Source of the DNA: Aldrovandia affinis
Taxonomy: Eukaryota; Chordata; Actinopteri; Notacanthiformes; Halosauridae
DNA: 64,000 nucleotides
Reading direction: 5' to 3'
Assembly: GCA_029706075.1 (NCBI GenBank)
Contig: JAINUG010000055.1
Location: forward strand, 186,001 to 250,000
The notes under the pieces were generated by a model, which made no database searches, was not told the origin of the DNA, and worked only from the letters and a program-made list of their open reading frames with translations. Position 1 is the stretch's first letter; each line of letters begins with the position of its first letter. Position numbers and translations under genes: made by a program. Shown here piece after piece: positions 43,861-57,200 of this stretch.

Positions 43861-44460
43861 AGACGGAGTGGAGTTTGCCGGTCTATGGACCAGATTTTTA
43901 TTTTTTTCTATCTCTCCCCCCAAACATGGGAGAGAGACAGTGGGAGAGCAGGTTAACATAAAACAAACACGAACACAAAATCTTCACCCTACTTGCCACA
44001 AAGCTTTCGGGCAAAAACAAAGAACTAAAATAACAAGCTAAAATAATCAAAACTTACAGAACAGGATAGAACTCTACATCTTCACATTACACCGTGCCTC
44101 TTCGTCTGGAGTTCCCCTGGAACCTCCCCAGGCACACACATATCCAGTGACTTTTCAAGTGCTTCCCAAACCCATGCACACAGAGACACTCAAACTTTCC
44201 AGTCCGAGTTCTCTTTTACCCCAAACATACCGAGACCCTTGCCACTCCTCAGTGAGTTCTCTGGCAACCAGCCCCGAGACACTCTCCACTCTTCTCGGGC
44301 CGTTGTCCAGAGACACTCCACTGCCCAAGTGCGAGTTCTCTTCCGATCACACCGAGGGCGAGAGGCACCCTCTCGCTCCCTTTCCCACTCAAACAGGAAG
44401 CACTCTACTCAGTCACTTTCGACAAACGCACACAGAACTCAACATATATTCCACACAGAC

Positions 44461-44508
44461 TCCGCCTCCCAGAAGCTTGGATTACAGACATGCACCACCA
44501 TGCCCGAC
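44461..44508 (-). ncRNA. 7SL/Alu-domain-like fragment (not a full gene)
   Basis: Minus strand GTCGGGCATGGTGGTGCATG then TCTGTAATCCAAGCTTCTGG and GAGGC. This follows the 5' domain of SRP (7SL) RNA, the part also present in Alu. About 48 bp; the S domain and a Pol III terminator are not seen, so it is a fragment or pseudogene. Confidence 0.6.
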
Positions 44509-44509
44509 A

Positions 44510-44588
44510 GAGATCCACGATGATCCACGATGATCCACGATAATCCACGATAATCCACGATAATCCACGATAATCCACGATAATCCAC
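44510..44588. repeat. 10-bp satellite, about 8 copies
   Basis: Tandem TGATCCACGA then TAATCCACGA units, period 10 bp. Starts directly at the 5' boundary of the 7SL-like fragment. Confidence 0.95.
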
Positions 44589-44822
44589 ACATGCGCGTGC
44601 AATCACACTCACAACAATGACAAGACAAGACTAACTGATTCCCCACTCGCCCCACCTGCTCTTAAATAGGCTTACTTTCTGCCTGGCTCAGGTGGGACTC
44701 GTGAGGCAATCACCCATCTATCAATCACTCAACAATTGACAGATCACACCCACTCACATTCTCACACACAAACAGGTAAGTGAATAATCACTTACCAATT
44801 AACATCAATTAAATAATTATTA

Positions 44823-45183
44823 GGCGGCACGGTGGTGCAGTGGATAGCGCTGTCGCCTCACAGCAAGAAGGTCTCGGGTTCGAATCCAGGCCGGGGGCCT
44901 TTCTGTGTGGAGTTTGCATGTTCTCCCCGTGTCCGCGTGGGTTTCCTCCGGGTACTCCGGTTTCTTCCCACAGTCCAAAGACATGCACGTTAGGCTAATT
45001 GGAGAGTCTAAATTGCCCGTAGGTATGAGTGTGTGAGTGAATGGTGTGTGTGCCCTGCGATGGATTGGCGACCTGTCCAGGGTGTATTCCTGCCTCTCGC
45101 CCGGAACGCATGCTGGGATAGGCTCCAGCCCCCCGCGACCCTGACCAGGAATAAGCGGCTTAGATAATGGATGGATGGATGGA
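44823..45183 (+). repeat. tRNA-derived SINE with GGAT tail and 13-bp TSD
   Basis: Head GGCGGCACGGTGGTGCAGTG with box B GGTTCGAATCC, a body containing TTCCTCCGGGTACTCCGGTT, and a (GGAT)n tail. Flanked by TAAATAATTATTA at 44810-44822 and 45184-45196. Widely distributed fish SINE type. Confidence 0.93.
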
Positions 45184-45196
45184 TAAATAATTATTA

Positions 45197-46840
45197 AATC
45201 AATTATGGCCTTTGGAGCAACCTTCCGAGCAACAGTTCTCTCACACGCTGTGAGAGTGCCAAACCTGCCCCCTGGAAAGTCTCCCTGCTCCAAAGGCCTC
45301 CACAACAAGTAAAAACAAAGGCAACCATGCCACTCCCATGTGGCCGAGACCGACGCCCTCCACAGTTTCTTAGCTTATATTCACCTGTCTCTCTCTTCTA
45401 TACACACACACAAACACGTACACACACAGTCTGTTTTTCTCTCTGCGTGCCAATCTCTCTCTCTCTCTGTCTAACTCTACTGTCTCCATCTCTTTCTCTT
45501 TCTGTATGTTTAATGTCTGAGCTTGTGGCCATTCCTGTTACATGCGTAGTAAAATGTTTTCTCATGGGTTTGTGCTACATTACATATTGGCCCACATTTT
45601 CTTTCATGTTTGTGGTGCTTTCTGACACAGCATGTTGGGGGGACACTAGACATAATGTGTCTAAAGTGTGCTGTTTCACATGCTGTAGCACTACCTGTGC
45701 CGCTCCTACGAATGGCAAATAGTGAGACAGAGAAAATCCGTTTTTTAAAATAAACTATATATTGTGTACTTCGCCAGAGACTAAAAGTAGTTTCCTTCTG
45801 TAACCTTTCTACAATTTGTTGTACATAGTTAGTCAGGGTGGCTGCTTGCTTTCAGTCTAAATGTGAGTTTGGCCCCTAATTTCAGTTTGGTCTCATTCAC
45901 TGCTGATATTGCCGTAGTATGAGTGCTTCTGATTCCATAGGGCCAAAAGGCATCCCCCTTTAAGCTTATTTATTTTTTAATGCAGCACTGTGGATCACCA
46001 AAAGACCAACATGAATACATACATTCCATATGGGAGGTACTTCCTGCCAAATTGTGAGCCACATCTGGAGTGGTCCCTTGTACTACCATTGGAAATGGCC
46101 CAAATTGGAGTGATTCACAGATAAAGAGCACATTTATGTATGACCAATTTAGTGAAACAGCGAGCTACTCCACACTTCAGCGCACTCTAAAATGGAATTT
46201 ACAAAAGCCCCTTTAGTTAGCAACAGTGCTTTCTGGAAGGCCAGCAGGTAAAGACTTACAGAGCTGACAGTATGGCTATTAAGGGTAGAGAGTCCTTAAT
46301 GCAGAAGATGTAAACCTCGTATTGTATGCATGGCAAGTCTGCTAGCATTAACTAGTGCAGTGTCAGAGCCTTCCCGTTCACCCCTACATACACCCCCATG
46401 CATGTCCTCAGGCAACCTTTATGCTCTGCCTGAAACCAAAGCCTGATCTGGCCAAGCAATATTTTTGATGCTTTTTAATTCGTACTGTACGCCTAATGAC
46501 TCCAGCTATTTAAAGCATTGATCATTTGTGCTACATATTTTTCAAAATGTGAATAAATGGGAGTTTCATTATAACAGCCGCTATCATAGAAAACAGGTTG
46601 AAGCCCAAGCTATGAGAAAACAGAACAGGGTAGAGGTGGGGGGAAACAAAAATGCAGGAGGGGCAAGAGCTGAACTTTGATTTAATCTAAGGGATCACCC
46701 CCCCAACCCCCACCAGAGGGTGGCAGTGTGGCAGTGTGGCTTAGTTGAACTGGCTTCAGAACCACAGAGAAGTTGGTGCAATTACAACAGAGCAAGGTTC
46801 CTCTACCAAACCTGATTTTCTGCAGTAGACACCCAGCTGA
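45197..46840. other. Intergenic, no recognised gene
   Basis: CA and CT microsatellites at 45400-45475; otherwise no feature recognised. Confidence 0.5.
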
Positions 46841-46845
46841 ATACA

Positions 46846-46915
46846 TAGTGTGTATACTGTAAATGCAAGTTGTGTAAGTCACTCTAGATAAGGGCATCTG
46901 CCAGGAAAACATGTA
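46846..46915 (+). repeat. Degenerate L2/SINE 3' tail
   Basis: GTAAGTCACTCTAGATAAGG then GCATCTGCC matches the L2-type tail with several changes. The body upstream is too decayed to classify. A second degenerate tail in the other orientation may lie at 46969-46996. Confidence 0.55.
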
Positions 46916-46919
46916 TATG

Positions 46920-49900
46920 GGTAACTGCTAATTAATATTACATTACACTGCATCCATTTACTGTATTAGATGCTCTTATTGAGAGCAGGTTACAAAAGGA
47001 GGAATGTACACAAGATCATTTAACGTGTTTATAAGAGCAAGAGTAACTTCAGAAAACAATAGTTAACAGTCTTACAGTGTGTGACAGTGCAAACAGAAAG
47101 TGCTTGTTTCTTCTGTTAGCATAATCAAATGTCCTGACAATGGATATAGTTTGTGGGGCTTTTTTGTTTCTCTTTTTGGTTCCCATGGTGACTAGGTAGT
47201 TGATATTCCTGGTGGCCTGCCTCATCCTATACATAGAAACTTTGAGCCTAGGCAGGAAATACATTAGTAGAGCCCTGGTGTAATGTGGGTGCTGACATCA
47301 GCACCACAGTCATGCTCTGATACTGTATGTCTTGCATCATGAGGTCAGAGAGGCAGTGCCTCGTGGTGAAGTCAATTCAAACCAACTTCTCAATATGCAC
47401 AACAGTCAGTGCATTTATTAAACACTAAGGGAGTCTATTGACACAGCCTAGGGATAGTCCTCCATGCCACATCACTGCTGCCAATGAAATTCCTGTTTGA
47501 CTTTGCTATTTGTTTTTGTATGTCAGAATTACCATGTCCAATATAATTCTAAGGTACCCCTGTTTCTTGGGCCTGTGCCTCTCAGGTGATAACTTTTAAA
47601 CATAAAATTGAATGTCTCACCTTAAAGGTAAAGTTTTTTTAATGGAAAAGACTGTCCACATGCTTTCTTAGAATAAATCAAAACCACGTACATCCACTTA
47701 AGCATAGCTATTTCTCATGGCTGGATCTATACGAAGCAGAATACCTTTTTACAATAGACGTCTTTTCAGAAGACAACTTTTTTCATATTACAATAAAATA
47801 CTTTAGATTAGAGAAGAAGACATCTTAGAGTAGAATACTTGTTTATTTCACAATAGGAGACATATGTAGTACACAAAAACTGGAGCTCTTTTAAAATGGC
47901 AGGAGACACCTTTACATGTATATGTTACAACTGAAGAGTGGGAGACAGAATAAAAACCTTTCTTTACCCAGTTGCAGAAGTACACTTTTTTGCATGTCAC
48001 AGTAGATTTATTTACACTTATTTATACTTCATATTTATATTATTTTACATCTCACCTCACTTTTGTATTACCGCAGAATGCTTATTTTGTTAGAACTATT
48101 AATTTGCCAAGGTCTTTCTTACAATAGTAGATGTCTTCTCCACATGTCACAGAGGACATTAAGGATGGTGGACTATTGTGTTCATTTGGAGAAGCCAGGC
48201 TGGTATGGGAGAATCTCAAAGCTGGAGGGGAGGTGATTCTTTTCTCTTTCCTTCAAGTCAGTCTTGTGGATTTTTCCCCTTCTCCTTCCTCTGTTCAGTG
48301 ATGCTGTTGCTGAACCTGTGGGCAGTAATTTTCCATTTCCTGGGACAGCTCTTCCCAGGTTTCGTACCTGTTTGGAATTTTAAACAACGCCCACCAGGCC
48401 TCTCACCGTGTTCTGGCACTACACCCTGGCACCTCTCACATCCCTCAAAATTCTAACCAGGGGTGTGAATTCCCTTCTCTTTAATGTTAATCTATTCTTT
48501 TACCTATCTTCCCTTCCTCTCAACCCCTTTGGGTTTTGAGTCCCTCTTTTTTCTGTCATTGTTTAAAATGTTCCATATTTTATCCATCACTGCATTGGTC
48601 TGTCTGGCTCTCAGTTCTATGTGTGTATCTTTGACTCTTTTTTATTCACTTCTGCTATGCATCTCTCTCTCATTCCCCATATGTGTATCACTGGTAAAAG
48701 CTTAATGAGTCTTCTGGACACATGTGTGGTAATGAAGCATGGTTGTAGTCGGTGTATGAACTGGCCATGTGTTAATTCACACATATTTTATTAACTGCAA
48801 CTTCAATCCATGTCATGAAAGTTCTGACTCGCTGACTGAAATCCTCCCTCTCTTGGTGACACTACAACCAATTATAACCCCACCCACCCCCTTCTGTGGG
48901 GATACTGGCCACAGTCTGCCCTGGCAAATTCAGGTTTTGAAACTGTACCATGGAACAAGTCACTACACCAAAAACCAGGCAAAATGGCTTTGGAGAAACA
49001 TGAGCTTGCCTGGAGGTAACTTTAAACTGAGTGGCCGATAACCTGGTCCTTGATGAGGCCCACTGCATCCAGGGCATCCGATGGTAGTAGCCAGGGGATT
49101 AAAGGAAGGGATTGGAAGGGGGGAGCAAATGAGATGTGTGCTTCTGCAGGTAGAGAAATCTCCTGATATGCAACAGTGGGGTTATCTCCTGGCCATGTTA
49201 GACTGAGGAGGGGGGGTGGACAATAGCATCTCCCCCACTCACTGACAGGGAGGACCTACTTTGCATTGTGTAGTGGGGGAGGGGGGGGGAGGGGGAGGGG
49301 GAGGGGGGACAAACAGAGTACTGTTGCGCCCTGATCTGTTTGGAGACAAACTACAATCTATGCATGAACATGCGCGCACACACAACCATGCAAACAAATA
49401 AATGAATGATCTCTCCCAGCACCTTCAGATATAAAGTTAAACCACTGAACCGTTTAAGAAATTAGCCATTTAAGAAATATGATCTTGTGGTGGACAACAG
49501 AGGAGCAAAGAAAAAAACCCTTTTTTATGGAGAGAAACCATAAAATATGGGAAAACGTATGGGTTTTGCTGCCACTTGCCACCTAATTTATTGGAGGTCT
49601 TCAGGTAAATGGTTTTTCAAGTACAGAACTTTTCAAACAAATCCTCACATTCAAAAATTCCAAAGTCCATGCTTTGTACGCCTGATATATTTTCTGAGCA
49701 GTTGAGTGTGCTGTGATTGTAGTAAAATATACTGAGACAGGAAGCTACAAGCAAGGGACTAATTATCAAGCGTTGCTCGCTTTCCCCGCAACCATCCCCC
49801 CTCTGTCTCCACGTCCCCTCCTTAGCACTGTCTCTCCCTCTCGAAGATCAGTTGAAATCTAACACTCGTGCGCCTGGAATCACCATGACGACAGGTTTGG

Positions 49901-51159
49901 TTCTTACTGTCTCGCACAGGCCTTCGGGCTCGCGGGCGCAAACATGTCTACCGCCAGACACAGACCTCCACGCCGCCGTATGGAACCTGCATATGCACCT
50001 CCTCACGAACATGACCGGCCATGCGTGCATGTTTTATTTTTTATTCATTAAACCTAAAGAGATGTGCTGTTTTCTTTCGTTTTTTCTTTTTTGCACGAGC
50101 ATATTCCTCCGATTAAATTATGTAGATTGAAAAACCATTGAAATTGGCGCCTCAAAACGCACTGCAATTAGTATATTTTTTAACAGCAGAAGCAAATGTC
50201 ACAATGCGGGAGTATGATAAGTTTGTTTGTCTAAACATATAGATCAGGTCTACCCTTCAATGCAATTATATAATTTGGAAGCAATAATTGTTCAACATGC
50301 ATGGAATCGTACTTGCATCTTGCAACACATGATGCAGAAGTGGCTGTGATTAACTGTTCCAAAGAACACGTTCCCTCAGTTTAGACACACCCTTTCATAA
50401 TTTGGTTGGATTTAGATTTAAAAAAATGGATAAGTACAATTTCCCTTAATTTTGCAAAAGCGTTTTGATAAAAGACAATAACTCAAAAGAGTTACTGTTG
50501 ACTTTTTAAAAACTGTATTTATTGCCTGAACCTGATGAACATATATAATTAGCGGTGAAAAATAGCAGAGAACGACCAATTAAAAAAGAAAAAAGAAGAA
50601 AACCGGGAAACACAAAGTACAACGAAATACCCCAAATAAGTAGCAGTAATAAAAATATTACAAATATTAATAAAAACAAGTGATTTACCTCATTCAATGC
50701 TCGATATCACTGCAGGAATTTAGACAGCCAGATCAATTTATTCTGAATAAAGTTTCATTTAAAATAAATAAAGGTGAGACTGAAAATTACAGAATCCAAT
50801 GATATGCTAATTGTTTTATCCCCCCACCCTTAGTCAAAATGAACTTTCAGCGTCCATTGAGGAGAAGCGACCAAAAGTCTACATTTAAATATAGCCTACT
50901 GTATGCACTGATCAAGTTTCCAGTAATTCTAAGAGTTGCTCTTTGGTTATCTAAAAATAAATGCAATACCTTTTTACTGTTACATTGCTACTTCAAGCCA
51001 TCTCCACCAGAGGACTATTACTGTTCAGCGTGCATTCATGTACTTGTAGTCCAATCCAGAGTGGTCGACCGGAATTTGGAAGCCTGGGTGTGCGATGAAT
51101 AACTACCTTACCCACAAATCCTATCTCTCTGGTACAAAGCTGGTTTCTTGGGCTTAGGG
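46920..51159. other. Intergenic, no recognised gene
   Basis: Mostly AT-rich. G-rich GGGGGA tandem stretch at 49274-49309. No supported exon or transposon. Confidence 0.5.
49274..49309 (+). repeat. G-tract cluster
   Basis: Runs of five to nine G separated by single A residues, a classic G-quadruplex-forming pattern. Confidence 0.9.
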
Positions 51160-51169
51160 AGTGTTTTCC

Positions 51170-51257
51170 CATTTAAACAAACACAGCCCTGAAGATGGCG
51201 GAGAGTTAATAGTAGGGGGAAAGAAACTGGTGCGCTCTTAGGACTACATTGAAGCTG
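51170..51257 (+). other. Candidate non-coding first exon, probably ncoa3
   Basis: Contains AAGATGGCGG, a YY1-type initiator motif common at vertebrate start sites, and ends at a consensus donor (AAGCTG|GTAAGT at 51258). No long frame, so it would be 5' UTR. In human, NCOA3 lies head-to-head with ZMYND8 and has non-coding first exons with a similar ATGGCGG motif. The gene identity is inferred from synteny; the exon start is approximate. Confidence 0.45.
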
Positions 51258-54200
51258 GTAAGTTTGCCACGGCAATTTTTTAAATATATATTACAGATGT
51301 CTACGCTGTTGTCTCTCATGCACAGCGTTGTTACTCATGATCAGTCACGAAGAAAACGCTAAGTCTTCATTTTGTCCACCTCATATGTTCTTGTTAGCTA
51401 TCGCAAGCTAGCGAGCGTAGGTCCACAGATCCACAGATCCACCGCACCGTATTCAGAGCCGCGCGTGTTCGTTTAATTTTGATTGAGGATAATCCATTAG
51501 TTTGCGTTGATCGGTTATTCGAATTTGAGTTTGAACGGAGCGGAGTATGAGTGTATGTTCTGATTGAAACTAATATCTCGTTTTGCCTATAGTGCAACAT
51601 TGATAAAGACTGCTTCGTGTCTCGCTAAATTTGATCAAATTTGGCAAAGTTTGTTGAGACAAACAAAAAATAGTATACCCTTCTAAATGTTCAGGGCGTC
51701 AAGCACTGTTGTCTTAAATAAATACACTGACCTGTTCATTATACACGAAGCTTTTAAATAATTTCGGCAAACTTATCGATACGAACTAGAACATGTTGCG
51801 TTCGTGGAGTCCGTGCCATTTGGTTGTGGCTACGGCAGCTAGCTTACCGAGTCCATTTAAATACCCCCTATCATTTGAAGTGATGATACTAAAATAATAA
51901 TTAGGCTTCTACACTAATTTACGTGAGTTTGTTGCAAGCTAATTTGCTTGCCGGTCAAAAAGTTTGAGGGCAGAAATATTTTCTGTTATTGGTTATGTGA
52001 AGGTAGTCGCTCGTCCGGGCAATTCGGTATCTTGCTAACTTAGCCAATGGGACTCTGAATTAATTCGGTGCGTTTACCTTTCTGGAACTAAACTCTGGAA
52101 TAAATGGAGTAAGCAATGTAAAGATACAGATACGACGTAAGAAAGAAATACGGAAAGCGCTATTTGTTGTTATCTGCCGTCATCTAGTCATGACGGGTGT
52201 ATATTATCAGTTCGCGTGCCCTGGCTCTCTGACTCTAGGAAGCAAGTGCAGTCGGACGATCTTGCGCTGAGCAGACAATAAGCAACAATGCTTTAAATGA
52301 CAAGTCATTTTGCGGTTGTGTTTGTAGAAAACTAGCCTACTAATAGGTTCTACGTAATAAATGTGTTCACAGTTGGTTATCCATGTGTGTTTAAGACGTA
52401 GGCTACTTGGGAGAGATACGTAGAATGGTTACTTTCATGACGCTAGGGTATGACCTCTTACACTGGCGACATTTTATCGCTTGTTTGTTGCGAATGTTGG
52501 TTGCTACTTATTCAAGTGTCCATTTATACTTGGTAAATAGCCTGTTCATAACAGTTCAGTTGTTCTTTGAATATTTTTCTCAGATCAGCGAGAAAAAAGC
52601 GTGGCAACTAAATTAATGCGGAAGTGATCGTTAACTTTAGGTATGAAATGTTCAGTGTCTGATTTGTAAAAACCGGATGGCTCACTGAAATCGAAAGTGA
52701 CGTTGATTTCGTCGGGTCGGTTGTATGGGCAGCCAGTCAGCTTTTCCTAGTAGGTTACTTTCGAATTGTGAAGTGCCAGTTTATTAGCTTTTATTTTTAT
52801 TGTGTAAGAGTATGTCAGTGAACGTTTAAAACTCACCTGTTGGTGTGTCGCTTTATCAATGCGGACACTATACACTTGAAAAAGTATGGCTTTCATCGTG
52901 ACCCCTTCTCTTTTTTCCGAGGTATATTAATGATTAATGAGATATTTACCTTTAAAAGACTGATACTCACACAGATATTTAGTCAGTGGCTTTAATGTAT
53001 CACACATGACCATATTCTCTCATTCATCGTCCCTCCTCGTGTTAGAGGGGGTTTACAGAACTCCTGTCAATTATCAGAAAAATGTCAGGTGTATGCTACT
53101 TTATTCGTTCGTGCTTAATGTGAACAAATGTATTTATCGTTAATTGAAGGATTTCATGAAATCGTATTAAGTGAGGGCTTTGAGTTGTGGTCATATACTT
53201 TGGGCTGTATTTTGACGGTATAGTTAAACTAGCTTTCTAGTTAACTAACTATAGTTGATATTGTCTGACTTAACGATAATATATATACATAATCATTTCA
53301 TAAGTAACATAGCTGAAAGTATGACTATTGGCTCTACCCCAGACCACCCTCATACCTGAAATGTTGTATTCAGTCCAATTTGTTCTCTAAATATTTTATT
53401 GATCTGACAATAGTCATTGAGTCTAGAAACGAATACTACACAAACTGTATAATCTTTTACTGGTTGATAGTAGGCATGTTATTTTTATTCTCATTTGTTT
53501 TAATCATCCACCCGGGACACACTGTTGTGTGTTGACCAATTTGTCTGCCTGACCACTTTTTTGGGGAATATTTCAGTTTAAAATGGGTTTCAATAAGAGC
53601 AAAAAAAATAGCATTACCAGACCCAGTAGGTACTTGGCTATACTAACTTAACACAGGGCTTGCTTCCACACTGTTACTGAGCTCTGTAAGTGCTGTGAAA
53701 AGTGCTCTCGCATGCCAGCAAAAAATTGTTAGCAAACTTTATCATTCTAGTTTGTGGTTGATATAGGATGTGCTGACTGCTCTCAGAAGTAGTTGAAAGT
53801 CCTTTTTTTGTTATACAGTATAATAATAATTATTTTTGTTTCAGTTCTTTTCGAAAGCATCAAGGAATATAGTGTAGGTTTGGGTGGAGCCCCTAGGTGA
53901 GATGTGGTGAAAGGTGTGCGTTTCCCTGGCAACCTGCAGTTTCCTGTTGATCCGTTGCTGAGAGGACTGAAGGGGTGGGATTGTTACAAAGAAAGTGTTT
54001 TTCCCCCTTTCCCTCGAGCGGCTGCCTGTGACAGATTTATGCTCCTAAAAGGCAAATCGATCTGCCACTTGTCCCTCAATTAACAAACAACAGCTTGTTT
54101 TTAATGGCCTTTAAAAGTTGGAGGGGGCTCCTAAATCAGAGTTAATAGACCTGATTGGACACGGCTGTGCTGCTGGGCCTAAAGGCTCACACGGGGGAGG

Positions 54201-57200
54201 GGGGGGGGCTAAATGAGTGAGTGAGTGAGTGAAAGAGATGAATGAATAAAGAGCAGGGGTGACAGTGATGCATGCTGTAAATGCACTGAATGGGGGTTGG
54301 GTGGGAAAGAAGGTTTGGGGTTAACAGGACAGCCATTCTGAGGTACCTCAGCACGGGTTTGCCTTCAGGACAGATGCGCAGAGCCCTTTGGGGCACGTCT
54401 CCATTACCATTGTCTGCAGAATGGGCACTGCTGGACGACGGCAGGACGACCCAAATGTGCTGCCATCGCTCTGATGATCCAAAAAGGGTGCCCTCCTCTC
54501 AGCGTGTTGGTGTGCATTACAAATAAATTCATCTTGGGTGAGATTCTGAGATTTCCACTACCCCCTGCCCCCGCTCTCCTTTTTTGGAACCTTCTCTGAT
54601 AAGGTGTGGGGAAAATGGCAGGCCTGATGTTTGCTGGGTTTGGCCATGCCTGGTTGTGTGTTCAGCACAGGGATGAGCATTGACATCTTGACATTGCAAA
54701 TAGCCTATGGTTACCAAGTACTTTATCCCGCCAGATCCCTTGGTGTTAAGCAGTGGCTCGCAGTGAAGGGGTCTGTGTTCACACATTTTCAGCCAGAAAA
54801 ATGAATAACCACTATGAGTTCTCATGAAATGCAGGGCTCTTAGGCTGTGTAAAGGTTATTACACATAAACAGTGGGGCTTGCACATTGTGCGTGCGCGAT
54901 GCGTGATGCTTTTGTAGGGGATACTTACTGATATTTATTTTTTATGCAATATGTTTTTGTGAATGCTCTCTCCTGCTGAAATCTGAGCGTGTGTAATAGT
55001 AATCAGTTGGCTGCGTTTAGGCCTGTGCTGATTGCTGATCAGAGTTTGACGGTTTTGTTTGAAATATGGTGTGGTAAGTAGTGTTTCACCTGACCCTGTG
55101 TACGTGACCTTCAAACCTATCTACAAGAGATTTGCCCTTAAGGCTTGCACAAACGTCAGCCTCCTGGCCGAGGCGGTTTTGGAAACGTCCCTTGTTGTCT
55201 TGAAAGTGCATGGCGATTTTGATAACTCCCTCACAGAATCGCAGTGTTTTTAACGTCACTGGTGTGAAAGAAGCCTGGGAGAAGTGAGGCGGAATATTGT
55301 TGGAGGGCGCACGCTGTCCGACCATCACCCCTGACTGCAGCTGATGGAGGACCCTTTTCCGTTGGTTCCTGAATGCACAGCATTCCTTTGGCGTGGCGTC
55401 AGGGGTGGACACTAGTGACTCGGACAGGGGGGTGAATGAGGGGAGGAGTTGAAAGCAAAGACCGCTTGTTTCCTAATTGAAACTTGATGCCCTGGCAATT
55501 GGTGGCTGAAGTGAGCTCTGGCTTATAGAAAGAACAGACCTACAACTTTGGTCATTTCTTTCCCTTTCTTTCTGTTGTTCTTTCTTGATAAACAGGTTTA
55601 AAATGTTTTTGTCAGGAATAGCATGCCCTGCTGTGCAGTTAAATCATTAGAAAGTGCCCAAGCTGGTTTAAGAGGGAGCAGTCCATTTCATTTCGGCTAG
55701 TTCTTTTTAACTGTAGCTTGTGTTGTATAGGGTGCCTTTTGCTGAGACATCTTTGACAAAATTTCAGACTAACTTGTCTAAGCTAGTTCGAGAGCAAAGA
55801 CCTTTCCTTGCTGTGAATTAGAAGATGAGGTAATATGAGGCTCTCTTTCCTGCATACAGTGTCTTATGTACACTTAGAGATGCATACACATGCACACACG
55901 CACACATGTATGCAGGAGACAGCCTAAAGAGACTCAGAAACCAACATTCGTTCTCTCACTCTAAAGTTGTTCTATTCATTCCCACAGTGTACTTGTATTA
56001 ATAACAACAAAAACATTTAAGCATTCTGGTATTAATTGACAACACTTAAGTCCCAACTCAATTTTAGACTTTGACAGAACAGAAATGTGCAGGGACTAAT
56101 GGCAACTTATTTCCTAAGCGGGTTCGCTTTTTTTAAACTTTGTATGAGCTGCATTTAAAGCAATGAAAGAAACTGTGCAGACTTGCAACCGTGCAGCATG
56201 TTGCTCTCCCAAGCGTTGGCATGATGATCTTGTAGAAAGTACTTATTGAATAAAATAATATTTAATATCACTATGTTTTGAGAATGCTTTTTCTCCTGCA
56301 GAAATTGTGTGTATTCGCAAGCACGCGCACACGTGTGTGTGTGTGTGTGTGTGTGTGGTATCCAGCTGTTACTGGCTGTGCAAAGAGACGTTGCCATGGT
56401 AGCAGAGTCCCACATGCAGGCTCAAGGTCGTTCATCCAGTGATGCTGAACTGTGCCTGCACTGATGGGGCGCACACACATGCCGCACTCGCTGGGAGTGC
56501 AGGAGAAAAATGAATCCGTAACAGCCAATCTCTGGCAGTTCCTCAAGAGCAGTAGATTAACCTAGAGAGAGGAGAGACTGAGAAAGACTGAGGATTTTTG
56601 GACTTTTAAACATTTTCCCTCTTCTAGTCTAGTACTCCTATGTGCTGTGCATGTTCCTGTGTGGTGAGTTGATGTAGTACATAAATGAGCCAGCCAGCCA
56701 GCCAGCAGTTGGGATTGAATGGTAGGGCAGGTGCTGCCAGGAAAGGGGGCTTTTCAAAAGGAGAAACATGGGCACTCCTGTCTCTCTGGGGGCCCCGTCT
56801 CTTTGTGGGCCCGTGTCTTTCTGTGCGGCCCTGGCCCTGTCTCTCTGTGGGGCCCTCCAGTCTCTCTGCGGGGCCCTGGCCCTGTCTCTCTGCGGACCCC
56901 TAGCCCTGTCTCTCTGCGGGGCCCTGGCCCTGTCTCTCTGCGGGGCCCTGGCCCTGTCTCTCTGTGGGGCTCTTCCATCTCTGGGGGACCTCTCGTCTCT
57001 TTGTGGGGCCCTCCCGTCACTCTGTGGGGGCCCTCCTGTCTCTCTGGGGCTCTGGCTCTGGTAGCCTCTGATCCCTCAGCACAGAATTCTTGTTAATTGA
57101 GTTCCCTTGAATGAGGCGCTGGGGGATGGGGGTTTTGCTTTATTTTTCTCTCCAGGCTCAGAGGTTCATTTACATGCACAGGGCTCGGGGAGGGGAGCTG

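Larger units (their letters stand above)
43861..44809. other. C-rich unclassified repeat-like block
   Basis: Composition changes to C/A-rich, with CACTC and CCCAC motifs, unlike its surroundings. It may be an unrecognised interspersed repeat into which the SINE at 44823 inserted. It contains the 7SL-like fragment and 10-bp satellite listed separately. Confidence 0.35.

Noticed and set aside
56719..57096. Repetitive ORFs on both strands
   Set aside because: Product of the 24-bp minisatellite reading open in several frames; no domain.
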